Positions 1 to 9,157 of a stretch of DNA of 64,000 nt are shown here, one piece after another. Made by a program: the position numbers and the translations under genes. This DNA comes from Clostridia bacterium (GTDB taxonomy: Bacteria > Bacillota > Clostridia > TANB77 > CAG-508): contig JAFWHH010000009.1 of NCBI GenBank assembly GCA_017512025.1, forward strand, positions 372,001 to 436,000. Direction: 5' to 3'. Below the pieces are notes generated by a model. That model had not been told where the DNA came from. It did no database searches and worked only from the letters and a program-made list of their open reading frames with translations. Every line of letters starts with the position of its first letter. Position 1 is the first letter of the stretch.

Positions 1-625
1 TATACGTATTTAATTTAGATACACTTCCTTCTGGTCTATCTCTGTATTGGACAGGAATCTCTTTTAGATTCATATTCTTATCAACGGCATGTATTGTCAT
101 CTCTGTTTCAATTTCAAATCCTTTTGATAATACAGGGAACGATTTTACAAATTGATAACTAAAAGCTCTGTATCCAGTCATAATATCTCTTATGTTATTT
201 TTGAATAGTTTGTTTATTAAACCTCTAACTAGCTTGTTTCCAACATTATGGAATGGTCTTTTGTTTTCTTGAAAATATGTTGATGATAAACGGTCTCCTA
301 TAACCATATCTACTTTCTCATTTAGAACAGCATCACACATTTCTCTTGCATTCTCAACAGGATATGTATCATCACCATCGATCATTAGATAGCATTCAGC
401 ATCAATTTCTCTAAACATAGTTCTAATAACGTTACCTTTACCTTGTCTTCTTTCATATCTAACGATTGCTCCTGCTTTTCTTGCAATTTCATCAGTTCCA
501 TCTTTAGAATTGTTGTCATACACATATATATCAGCTTCTGGTAAAGCTTCCTTATAATCCTTAACAACTTTTTCTATTGTCTTGCTCTCATTGTAGCATG
601 GTATCAAAACAGCTATCTTCTTCAT
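1..625 (-). CDS. Family 2 glycosyltransferase, polyprenyl-phosphate sugar transferase type (3' end cut by window)
   Basis: GT-A fold glycosyltransferase of the dolichyl-phosphate-mannose synthase type, expected to transfer a sugar from a nucleotide sugar to polyprenyl phosphate at the inner membrane face. The visible 208 residues begin MKKIAVLIPCYNES, continue with the nucleotide-binding stretch VYDNNSKDGT (residues 35-44), and carry a DGDD metal-binding motif at 83-86. The ATG lies about 7 bases behind AGGAGG and 11 bases after the stop of the exporter permease gene, so both should share a transcript. The carboxyl end is outside the window, so any C-terminal membrane helices cannot be judged. 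The donor sugar is unknown. Confidence 0.85.
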   Translation of the reverse strand, partial: MKKIAVLIPCYNESKTIEKVVKDYKEALPEADIYVYDNNSKDGTDEIARKAGAIVRYERRQGKGNVIRTMFREIDAECYLMIDGDDTYPVENAREMCDAVLNEKVDMVIGDRLSSTYFQENKRPFHNVGNKLVRGLINKLFKNNIRDIMTGYRAFSYQFVKSFPVLSKGFEIETEMTIHAVDKNMNLKEIPVQYRDRPEGSVSKLNTY

Positions 626-636
626 CAATCTTCCTC

Positions 637-1410
637 CTATAGCTCTTCAGCGAATCCTTTTTGTAACTTTTTAAATATAAAATATCCTATTACTGTTAAT
701 AGAATTGAAACCCCAAGAACAATACCTAAACTCATAAAATCTGGTCTTGTTTGGTTATAGAATATATCTCTATATGCAGTAATAATATGTGCCATTGGAT
801 TAAATTTTATAATAAAAGAAAATGCCTCTGGTATTGTATCTCCTGCATAAACAATTGGAGTTGCATAAAATAATAGCATTAATGCAATTTGAACAAAATG
901 CTCTAAATCTCTAAAATAAACTGTTACAGCAGATAATATCATAGAAATTCCTAATTGGAATATATATTGTATTATAAGTATTATTGGATAGAATATTATA
1001 TATTTTGTTATTCCTAATCCATATACTAGACAAAACACAATAATTATAATTGTTGATATCAAGAATGTAACCATATTACTCGTAACAACAGATATTGGAA
1101 GTATTTCCCTCGGGAAATACACTTTTTTGACAATATTGGCATTACCTATAACAGCCCATGTAGATTGTGCAATTGTTGCTGTAAAGAATGTCCAAGGTAT
1201 TAAACCAACACAAACAAATATTACATAGTATGGTTGTGTTGTTCTTAAAATTAATGGAAATATAAAAGCATACACAGCTAATTGTAAAAGAGGATTTAAA
1301 AATGTCCATACGACACCTAATAATGACTTTTTATATCTTCCTCTGATTTCTTTTTTTACATTATTTTTTAATAATTCTCTGTAATCATATATTTTCTTAA
1401 AAATATTCAT
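637..1410 (-). CDS. ABC-2 type polysaccharide exporter, permease subunit (Wzm/TagG-like)
   Basis: Integral membrane subunit of an ABC exporter that flips a lipid-linked polysaccharide or teichoic acid across the membrane. The 257 residues show a short cytoplasmic start, the family-typical RYKKSLLGVVWTFLNPLLQL around residues 25-44, and about six hydrophobic helices, as in Wzm/TagG/RfbD proteins. The start has GGAGG upstream. It follows the ATPase gene with 17 bases between them, the usual pairing. Substrate is inferred from the surrounding glycosyltransferases to be the polymer made by this locus. Family assignment is firm; capsule versus teichoic acid is open. Confidence 0.9.
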   Translation of the reverse strand: MNIFKKIYDYRELLKNNVKKEIRGRYKKSLLGVVWTFLNPLLQLAVYAFIFPLILRTTQPYYVIFVCVGLIPWTFFTATIAQSTWAVIGNANIVKKVYFPREILPISVVTSNMVTFLISTIIIIVFCLVYGLGITKYIIFYPIILIIQYIFQLGISMILSAVTVYFRDLEHFVQIALMLLFYATPIVYAGDTIPEAFSFIIKFNPMAHIITAYRDIFYNQTRPDFMSLGIVLGVSILLTVIGYFIFKKLQKGFAEEL

Positions 1411-1427
1411 TATTCAAATCCTCCTTT

Positions 1428-2162
1428 CTATTTAGTTTCCTCTACATATTTTTCAATAACTGGTTCAACTTCTCCGTCCATCTTTATTAAACCTTGATGT
1501 AACCATACAGCTCTTGTACAGAATCTCTTAACAGAACCAAGTCCGTGAGTTACAAATACAATAGTCTTTCCTTGGCTCTTTAATTCTTCTAACTTTTGGA
1601 AACATTTTTCTTGGAAATGCTCGTCACCAACAGATAAGATTTCGTCAATTAATAGTATTTCAGCATCTACGTTTATAGCTACAGAGAAAGCAAGTCTCAT
1701 GTACATTCCTGATGAATATGTTCTTACAGGGTTATCTATAAACTCTTTTAACTCTGAAAACTCAATAATTGTATCAAGTCTTTCATCGATTTGTTTTCTG
1801 GTTAAACCAAATATTGAAGCATTGAAATAAATATTTTCTCTACCTGAAAAGTCAGGATGAAAACCAGCACCTAATTCTAGTAATGATGTTAGCTTTCCTT
1901 TTGTTGTTATCTTACCTTTATTGGGATATATGATTTGTGTCATCAATTTTAATAGAGTTGATTTACCACTACCATTTACTCCAATTAATCCAACAACTTC
2001 ACCTTTTTTTATTTTTAATGTAACACCTTTAAGGATTTGTCTTTTTTCTTTTTTACTACTCTTCCAGAATAATAATCTTTCCTTAATAGTATTTGTTCTA
2101 TCATAGTACACGTTGAATGATTTATACACATTATCAACATCTATAACGTATTCTTCTTGCAA
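1428..2162 (-). CDS. ABC exporter ATPase for polysaccharide (Wzt/TagH-like)
   Basis: ATP-hydrolysing partner of the preceding permease. Seen: Walker A GVNGSGKST (residues 61-69), ABC signature YSSGMYMRLAFS, Walker B with AEILLIDEILSVGD, and the H-loop VTHGLGSV. The protein ends at about 244 residues, so it lacks the C-terminal carbohydrate-binding domain found in some Wzt proteins. I chose a TTG start because AGAGGG lies 7 bases upstream. A GTG 21 bases further out (2183) is in frame but has no Shine-Dalgarno sequence, and an ATG overlapping the upstream stop is out of frame. Co-transcribed with the flavoprotein gene upstream. Confidence 0.88.
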   Translation of the reverse strand: MQEEYVIDVDNVYKSFNVYYDRTNTIKERLLFWKSSKKEKRQILKGVTLKIKKGEVVGLIGVNGSGKSTLLKLMTQIIYPNKGKITTKGKLTSLLELGAGFHPDFSGRENIYFNASIFGLTRKQIDERLDTIIEFSELKEFIDNPVRTYSSGMYMRLAFSVAINVDAEILLIDEILSVGDEHFQEKCFQKLEELKSQGKTIVFVTHGLGSVKRFCTRAVWLHQGLIKMDGEVEPVIEKYVEETK

Positions 2163-2185
2163 AGTTATTCCCTCTCTTTCCACAT

Positions 2186-3451
2186 TTAACGCAATTTTGC
2201 TGCTAATTCCTTAGCGCTTATCATTGCATCTTCCATTGAGCAGTATGTCCATGCTCCATATCTTCCTATACTATATATTTGCTCATTTGCTATGTTTCTC
2301 ATATAATTCTTGATATCTTCTGATGTTTCTTTTTCAATATGAACATATGCTGGATCCATTATTATTGTCTCATGGTCTACTAACTTATTGTCTTTAGTAA
2401 TTCCATTCTTCTCTAGATTTTCAAGAGTTAATTGTAGCTCTTTATCAACATCTATCTCAGCATCTTTTGAGAATCCAATTTCAATATACATACTTAATTT
2501 TTCATCTGACAATATATTGTTATAGAAACCAACTCTGTAGTAGTTATACTGTTTTTCTGGTAAGTATATCCAATGTTCATCAAAATCAGATTTCTTTTCA
2601 AAACCTAAATTAAATACTAATACTTTGTTGTATGATAGTTTGTTTAATAACTCAACATCTTCAGTTCTACCCATTAGACCTAGGAATTGATTTAATGGCG
2701 AAGTGTTAATTAAATACTCATATTTAATTACATCACCTTTATCTGTATATGCTGTTTTATTACCAACATCAATTTTATTTATGCAAGTATTTAGTTTAAC
2801 TTTTTCTGGATTTAATGATTCATATAATTTATCCATAAAAGCTCCTGCACCTTTTCTTGGATACAAGAATTGATTATTATATGAGTTATTCTCGTTCTTT
2901 TTCATGTTGTCTATTATTTGTTTTAAATCTGCATATGGGAAGAAACGTCCCATAGCATCTTTGTCTAACTTGTTTAAATCACATGCATATAATTTTTCAT
3001 TATATGGTTTTAAGAACTTTTCAACTATAGATTTTCCGAACTTCCCGTATAACATATCTAGGAAGTTATCATAGTTATCCTTTTCAACTTTGTTAAATAA
3101 GTCATATAGACAATCAATAAATTCCTCTTTATCTAGTTGATGTATGTTCGTTTGAAAAGGATAATTGATTAGATTGTCCTTGTAATATATCTTTGTATTT
3201 TTTTGTTGAGTTACTAGTTCACAATCTTTCATCTTCTCTTCGAAAAATTTCTTCATTTCTTCTGTTTTGAAGTGAAAGAAGTGCCCTGCATAATCCCATA
3301 CATAATCCCCTCTTATTGTTGTCTTACAATATCCGCCTGGTCTACTGTCTTTTTCAACAACTAGATAATCTTCAGAATCTACAAAGTTTGCAAATGATAA
3401 TCCTGATATACCAGCTCCTAAAATTAAATATTTTACATTTAATTCACTCAT
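2186..3451 (-). CDS. UDP-galactopyranose mutase-like FAD/NAD(P)-binding oxidoreductase
   Basis: Flavoprotein with an N-terminal dinucleotide-binding GAGISGLS motif (residues 12-19) followed by VVEKDSRPGGYC, as in UDP-galactopyranose mutases and the protoporphyrinogen-oxidase/amine-oxidase superfamily. A second stretch PRKGAGAFMDKLYESL near residue 200 matches the substrate/FAD-lid region of mutase-like proteins. In a polysaccharide locus such enzymes usually contract UDP-Galp to UDP-Galf, but the match here is to the broader superfamily and the true substrate is inferred. Length of 421 residues is a little above classical Glf. A good AAAGGA site precedes the ATG. Confidence 0.7.
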   Translation of the reverse strand: MSELNVKYLILGAGISGLSFANFVDSEDYLVVEKDSRPGGYCKTTIRGDYVWDYAGHFFHFKTEEMKKFFEEKMKDCELVTQQKNTKIYYKDNLINYPFQTNIHQLDKEEFIDCLYDLFNKVEKDNYDNFLDMLYGKFGKSIVEKFLKPYNEKLYACDLNKLDKDAMGRFFPYADLKQIIDNMKKNENNSYNNQFLYPRKGAGAFMDKLYESLNPEKVKLNTCINKIDVGNKTAYTDKGDVIKYEYLINTSPLNQFLGLMGRTEDVELLNKLSYNKVLVFNLGFEKKSDFDEHWIYLPEKQYNYYRVGFYNNILSDEKLSMYIEIGFSKDAEIDVDKELQLTLENLEKNGITKDNKLVDHETIIMDPAYVHIEKETSEDIKNYMRNIANEQIYSIGRYGAWTYCSMEDAMISAKELAAKLR

Positions 3452-3466
3452 ATAAATATTTCCTTT

Positions 3467-6034
3467 CTATTTCTTTATCCTTCTTTTTACTGCATCTAAT
3501 ATATGGAACAATTTAATCGTCTTACCACCAGTTGCTCTATTTAGTTTAATTCTTCTACCTTCCATTATATTATAGAATTCTCCATATGGTTTTAGTTGTG
3601 GATCAAAGCTTTTGAATGGTTTGCTATTACTGAAAAACTCAGTTGTTATTAGGTATTGACACTTAACCATTGGATTAATTATCTTTGTTCTGATGTACTC
3701 TTTCTTAAGTGGTGTAATATTCTTGTTGTTAGTGTACTCATCAATTAATTTTAGAATAACATGTTCATGATGTTTATAATTCTTCATGTAAGAGGCTTGA
3801 GAAATTGATTGTCCAGCTCTTCCTATGAAATAAATATATAAATCTAATGGATAATAAACTATAGTTTTAGCATTTATGAATGCATATGTGTTTAATTCCA
3901 TATCAACATAGAAACATTTTTCTGATATTTTAAAGTTTGCATCTTGAAGCATTTTAGTTTTATATGTTGATGTAGATAATAATGGACCCCATTCTCCGAA
4001 TCCATATCCATCTATACACAAATCTTCAAGATTATATTCAAATCCTGGTACTAAGAAATCATATATTTCTTTAACATTCATTATTGATGGTATTGCAAAA
4101 TCCTCTACATATCTGTTTAGAACCATGTCCGAATTACAATTTTCTAGTATTTCCATAAGTTTGTCTAGAGCTTCTGTATCAAAATAGTCATCTCCATCCA
4201 TAACTTTGAAATATTTACCTGTTGCAAGCTCGATTCCTTTATTTAGTGCAGAACCATGACCACCATTTTCTTTATCAACTAATTTAACAATAGATTTACC
4301 ATTGATAGTAGTCATATCTTCAAGCTCTTTACCAACTTTTGATGTATTATCTTTTGAGCCATCATTTACAATTATTATTTCAAGTTTAGATGCATATTTA
4401 CTACGTAATAGTGAAAGTACACTATTTCTTAAGTACTTTTCAACATTATAAGCAGCAATTGCTATTGTCAACAATCTTTTATCTTCAGCTTCAGGAATCT
4501 CAATTGTTTCTTTCATTCCTTTACACTCATTCATCATTTGAGCTTCCATTTTTTCAACAACATCATTGCTATATCTATCGTATATTAAATCATGCATTTG
4601 CTTACTTAATTTTATATATTCATCTGGGTTGTTATATAAGTATTCAATCTTATCTGCATATTCAACATAATTCTCTGGATCACATAAATATTCACTATCT
4701 TTAAATACTTCTGGCACAGCTGCAGCTTTTCCAGTTACTACAACTAAACCTGACATTGCAGCTTCTGATGCAGAAACACCTTGCGTCTCGTATCTTGTTG
4801 GGAAGAATCCTATACCATTTTGTTTATGAATCTCAGCAATTTCATTGTGAGATAAATATCCCTTATTTATGTGTACATTTTCATAATTTGCTACTGGAGC
4901 TAATAATCTATCAAATTCTGTTCCATCTCCATATATGTTAAACTCTAACTTTGAGAAACATTCTCTTTTACTTAATTCAAGTATAGTTCTTACCATTACG
5001 TCTGCAGAATAAGTATTAAAATTATCAAATTTCTTTATTGTAAATATCTTTGTTCTGTCTTCCTTATTCTTTTGATTAAACTTAAATGTATTATTGTCAA
5101 CATTGCATGGTATGATGCTATAATTGTTAAATTTTATGCCATTAGTTTCTTCAGCTCTATTCTTTTCCCAATTTGTACCAAATACCCATTTGACATTTGG
5201 CTTATTGTTATATCTTTCCATTATTTTGTCCAGCTTCTTATACTGAACACTTTGTGAATCAGAAATTGGAGCTGGTAACTCAAAATATCTAGCATTCATT
5301 GTATTAAAGTCTCTATATATAACATCCGCACCATGTGCATATATATATACCTCAGACTCGCTAGTATCAACCGCATCAAGCATATTTGCATATTCTTCTT
5401 TAAAGAAGTGAACAATTATTCTCTTATATCTTTTTTCTTGTAATATATCTCTAGCCATTAAATAGTTTGTCTTAACAACATTAACATCTTCAAAAGAATA
5501 TTTACAACTATCTTCCTCCTCATTAACAGATAAAACATCAAGATTCCATCCCATTTTTCTATACATTTTTACTTTGCTATGAACAAAAGAAAAATTATAC
5601 TTTTTAGTATTACTTGGATATCCCGGTACAATAAGAACTGTATCTGAATTTAATCCTGATCTCACTTCTGCATCATATTTATCTACAAATTCTATATCTA
5701 AATTATTTAATTTAATTTTGCAAGTAGGTGTAATTCTTAAAGCCACCATAAAAAATCTAGATTTTTTAGGCCCATACACAGATGTATTTAATGGTATCTC
5801 ACTAAGTATAGATTTATCCCTAGCAACTAATTTAGCAACAATATTACCATTTCCAGATAATACTTCTCCCTTAAAATCTATTTTCATAAATTGGTTTTGA
5901 GTCTTAAATACTTTAGCAACAACTATAGTCGCTTCCTGCTCAGATTTATTCTCAATAACAACTGTTCCATTATTTTTGCTAATAGAAACAAGTCCACCTT
6001 TTTTTATTAAATTACATTTTTTTATAATATCCAT
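3467..6034 (-). CDS. Bifunctional glycosyltransferase: unknown N-domain + GT4 + GT2
   Basis: A fused enzyme of about 855 residues. Residues 1-130 form a beta-rich domain I do not recognise. Roughly 130-510 is a GT-B (family 4) transferase, shown by the nucleotide-sugar region TQGVSASEAAMSGLVVVTG near its C-terminus. From about 523 to 720 is a GT-A (family 2) domain: LLTIAIAAYNVEKYL, VNDGSKDNTSK, then the DXD motif MDGDDYF. The last ~130 residues are helical. I use the second ATG because AAAGGA lies 9 bases before it; the first ATG (6043) abuts that site. Likely adds two successive sugars to the locus polymer. A promoter-like sequence lies 70 bases upstream. Confidence 0.82.
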   Translation of the reverse strand: MDIIKKCNLIKKGGLVSISKNNGTVVIENKSEQEATIVVAKVFKTQNQFMKIDFKGEVLSGNGNIVAKLVARDKSILSEIPLNTSVYGPKKSRFFMVALRITPTCKIKLNNLDIEFVDKYDAEVRSGLNSDTVLIVPGYPSNTKKYNFSFVHSKVKMYRKMGWNLDVLSVNEEEDSCKYSFEDVNVVKTNYLMARDILQEKRYKRIIVHFFKEEYANMLDAVDTSESEVYIYAHGADVIYRDFNTMNARYFELPAPISDSQSVQYKKLDKIMERYNNKPNVKWVFGTNWEKNRAEETNGIKFNNYSIIPCNVDNNTFKFNQKNKEDRTKIFTIKKFDNFNTYSADVMVRTILELSKRECFSKLEFNIYGDGTEFDRLLAPVANYENVHINKGYLSHNEIAEIHKQNGIGFFPTRYETQGVSASEAAMSGLVVVTGKAAAVPEVFKDSEYLCDPENYVEYADKIEYLYNNPDEYIKLSKQMHDLIYDRYSNDVVEKMEAQMMNECKGMKETIEIPEAEDKRLLTIAIAAYNVEKYLRNSVLSLLRSKYASKLEIIIVNDGSKDNTSKVGKELEDMTTINGKSIVKLVDKENGGHGSALNKGIELATGKYFKVMDGDDYFDTEALDKLMEILENCNSDMVLNRYVEDFAIPSIMNVKEIYDFLVPGFEYNLEDLCIDGYGFGEWGPLLSTSTYKTKMLQDANFKISEKCFYVDMELNTYAFINAKTIVYYPLDLYIYFIGRAGQSISQASYMKNYKHHEHVILKLIDEYTNNKNITPLKKEYIRTKIINPMVKCQYLITTEFFSNSKPFKSFDPQLKPYGEFYNIMEGRRIKLNRATGGKTIKLFHILDAVKRRIKK

Positions 6035-6103
6035 ATTTACCATCCTTTTGATTAATTTTTATCTATCGTACTTCATAGTTAAATTAGTCAAACTACTTGC
6101 AAT

Positions 6104-6132
6104 ATTTTACACTTTTTATATAAATTTTTCAA
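6104..6132 (-). promoter_or_regulatory. Putative sigma-A promoter for the distal polysaccharide genes
   Basis: TTGAAA and TAAAAT separated by 17 bases, about 70 bases upstream of the GT4-GT2 fusion gene. It would allow separate expression of the fusion gene, the mutase-like gene and the exporter. A short hairpin (AACAC...GTGTT) just upstream of it may end the preceding transcript. Assigned by eye. Confidence 0.45.
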
Positions 6133-6219
6133 GTTGTTTTTATAAAAACACCTTTGTGTTACAGCTATACTAATACTTTTGGGACTATGTATTCTTTCTT
6201 GTTATTTTATTTTGTATCT

Positions 6220-7852
6220 TTAATTCACTTCATTCAAAACAATTTTGTTATTCACATTTTCAATTTTATATAGTGTTGATTTTGTTACACTTATGTCTGT
6301 TGCCCTAAAAAGATTATCAATATCCTCATTTTTTATTACAATAAAAAATACATAATCATAAGATTGAAGTATATTATTTATATCGTCTTTTTCATACGAA
6401 CTGAATATAAAACCTTCATCTAACAATTCGTAACATATATTATGATGATATATAGTATATCTAAAATCATTCTTGTCCGTATCACCAAATATTAACGCAA
6501 TTCTATCCGTTTTTGGATTTACATTTTCCGATATCTCATCTGAAATATTAATTATATAATCTCTGTAGCCTTTAAATGAATCCGAATCAATTTTTTCTTT
6601 TGAAAATGGATATATTAATAATATAATAACAGAAAAATATATCATTAAAATCTTAAATTTTTTCGAATCATTTCCAATTTCATCACATATTATCTTTAAA
6701 ATAAAAATTATACCTGCTGTACATATTGTAGACATATATCTAGGAAAACACAATACATCTCTAAAAGTGAATAAACATACCGCCAAGTATCCAACCACAA
6801 ACAAAATACATCCTATTAAGAAAAAAAACATAGAATTTATATATATTTTTCGTCGTTCTTTTTCAACTAATATTAGTATTATAACGAAAAAGATAATCAC
6901 ACCCGTGAAAAAGTAAACTATATTAATGTTTGAACTAATAATGTTTCCATCATTTTTTGCAAGTTCTTGATTTTTTATCGTATACTTGAATTTTTCTATA
7001 ATTTCTATTTGTTTCTCATTTCCACCATGAATAAATTCTTGTATCTCATCGTTTTCTACTTTTTCTGAGTACATGTTTGTTGTTCCATATTTTTTTTGGA
7101 CACATTTCCAACTAAAAAATAATAGTATAATTGATATAATTGCAATTATATTTACTATGATACGTTTTTTGCCTATTTTCTTTATTATGAATGTTTGATT
7201 AATAGAAAATGCAATATATGCAACAAGCGCAAATAATATCCCCGTATCTTTAAGTAGTACCAGTAAGAGACAACAAGAAATCATATTGATATAGTTTATC
7301 CAACTTTTATCTTTTATGGTACTCATAAAAATCGCATATCCAAAATACATACCAAGTATCGGCTCAATAAATAACGTTTTGTAATATACCATAGAATCAT
7401 ACCCATTATTGTTAATCAAATATGGTAAAATTGTATAAGCACTAACAACCAATGGAATCATATACCATTTTCTCCAATTTAAATGTTTGCAAAATGGCAT
7501 AAATACAACCATTCCAACCATTGAGTATGCAAAGAATATATCCCTTTCCAAAAATCTAAATGTAGTCTTGCTGAAAAAATATTCAAACAACGGCATACCT
7601 GGCTCATAGCACTCCATAATTTTTAATAGTTGAGAATTTTCTCCCAATTGTATGTGTTCATTAAAGAATAAAATTTTAGGATATGCCCCGCCATAATCTT
7701 AGTTCGTCCCATAGTAATACAATGTTATTTCTAATAATAAAGAATATTGCAAACATTGTAAAAACAAAAATAACAAAGCCTGGCGTAAAAATATTATTAA
7801 CTATCTCTTTTTTATTTTTAGATTTTATAAAATTATATATTATACCGCACAT
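6220..7852 (-). pseudogene. Frameshifted GT-C type membrane glycosyltransferase of a Gtr-like module
   Basis: Two adjoining frames together encode one polytopic protein of about 543 residues. Frame one begins at ATG 7852, runs through a first membrane helix and reaches LLWDELRLW; it then stops. Frame two continues AYPKILFFNEH and on through roughly ten more hydrophobic helices and a C-terminal soluble part. Removing a single base near 7686-7690 (in the short G-run of this strand) joins them as WDELRLWGAYPK. The acidic D-E pair in the first extracytoplasmic loop is the expected catalytic position of GT-C enzymes that use polyprenyl-phosphate sugars. The gene overlaps the small membrane gene upstream by 20 bases. 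Either a genuine frameshift or a sequence error; a TTG at 7647 is not a convincing independent start. Confidence 0.72.
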
Positions 7853-8042
7853 ATAATATAAGAATTGATGTTACGATAATGTAGTACCCTACTTTCAATA
7901 AATCGAACAAGTAAAAAATATATAAAAAGATTGTTATTAATGCTATTGTAATTGGTAACCCTTCTTCATATTTTCTTCCTTTAAATGCAATAATAACACT
8001 TCCTATCGAAAGTATTAGAATTACAAACAAATATCTGATCAC
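7833..8042 (-). CDS. Small membrane protein in the Gtr-like module
   Basis: A 69-residue, almost entirely hydrophobic protein with two to three predicted helices (roughly residues 3-20, 30-47 and 50-67). Start is GTG, 10 bases behind GGAGG; that GGAGG overlaps the stop of the GT2-GtrA gene, so translation is probably coupled. It overlaps the following GT-C gene by 20 bases. I do not recognise the family. Position between a GtrA/GT2 fusion and a GT-C enzyme suggests a helper in flipping or transferring the lipid-linked sugar, which is inference only. Confidence 0.55.
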   Translation of the reverse strand: MIRYLFVILILSIGSVIIAFKGRKYEEGLPITIALITIFLYIFYLFDLLKVGYYIIVTSILILYVRYNI

Positions 8043-8056
8043 CTACTATGTACCTC

Positions 8057-9130
8057 CTATTTTCTTTTGAATACCCACTTTTTTTGTACTTGAAAACTAA
8101 CAAAAAACAAAAACGCATCTACGATAAACTTTATAATCGTTGGATATACTATCTTCAAGTTGTTAAATATAATATCAACAAGCAAATATGAAGCTACTAC
8201 TTGTACAATACATAGTACATAATACTTTACTATTGTATTTTTTTCCTTATTCTCATTGAATACAATTCCTCTGTTGATTAGATAATTATACAATGAAGAT
8301 ATAATTCTAGCACCTATTGTTGGAACACATATTACAAGACTCTCCTTTATTCTTCCATTTAGAACATTAAATAGTATAGAAAATAATACTAAATCAATAA
8401 TACACGAACTTAATCCAGAAAGAATAAATCTAAAGAATTGTCTAAACATCACTTTATATATTCTTGCAGAATCTATAATCGGTCTAAAATGTGTTTCTGC
8501 ATTATTATCAAAGTAAATAGTTTCTATATCACATTGAATTATATTTATCCCATTTTTAACTGCCTCTATTAACATTTGAAGCTCAAATTCATATCTGTCA
8601 CCTGGTAAATTTACGCATCCTTCTACGAAATCTCTCGTTAGAGCACGAAGCCCAGTCTGCGTATCATGAATCTTCTTTCCGTATAATATCTTAAATAAAC
8701 AGCTTGTTAATTTATTACCTTTTTTACTTTTTGATGGAACACATTCTAAATTAAAATTTCTCGTACCTAATATAAGTGTACTCGTATTTTGTTTGTTAAT
8801 CTTTTCTCCTATGCAAATGATGTCATCAATATTATGTTGTCCATCACTATCTGCAGTAACAATTCCATTTGCTTTTTTCCTCGAATAGTTTTCAAGGAAA
8901 TAGAGCATACCGTCTTTAAGCGCCTTTCCTTTTCCTTGATTAAATTCATGGGTAATTACAGTACATTTTGAATTTTCTGCAATTTTATTAAATATATATT
9001 TTAATTCTTGCTTACTACCATCATCAATTATAATTAATTCAACTTTTTCATATTTTGTTAGCTTTTTTATATATTCTATAAAGTCTTCGCTTGGATTTAA
9101 AGCTGGAATAATAACTACAATCTTTTTCAT
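8057..9130 (-). CDS. GT2 polyprenyl-phosphate glycosyltransferase fused to GtrA flippase domain
   Basis: The N-terminal ~225 residues are a GT2 enzyme: VVIIPALNPS, LIIIDDGSKQ, the TADSDGQHN metal-binding region, and the family-typical DTQTGLRAL and ETIYFDNNAETHFRPI. Residues ~230-357 are a GtrA-like domain with four hydrophobic helices, including FRFILSGLSSCIIDLVLF and SLYNYLINRGIVF. In Gtr systems these are usually two proteins: GtrB loads a sugar onto undecaprenyl phosphate and GtrA flips it. Here they are fused, and a GT-C gene follows as the final transferase. Likely decorates the cell-wall or capsular polymer with a side-chain sugar. Confidence 0.85.
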   Translation of the reverse strand: MKKIVVIIPALNPSEDFIEYIKKLTKYEKVELIIIDDGSKQELKYIFNKIAENSKCTVITHEFNQGKGKALKDGMLYFLENYSRKKANGIVTADSDGQHNIDDIICIGEKINKQNTSTLILGTRNFNLECVPSKSKKGNKLTSCLFKILYGKKIHDTQTGLRALTRDFVEGCVNLPGDRYEFELQMLIEAVKNGINIIQCDIETIYFDNNAETHFRPIIDSARIYKVMFRQFFRFILSGLSSCIIDLVLFSILFNVLNGRIKESLVICVPTIGARIISSLYNYLINRGIVFNENKEKNTIVKYYVLCIVQVVASYLLVDIIFNNLKIVYPTIIKFIVDAFLFFVSFQVQKKWVFKRK

Positions 9131-9157
9131 TATTTTCTCCTCTATTATTTGCTTATA

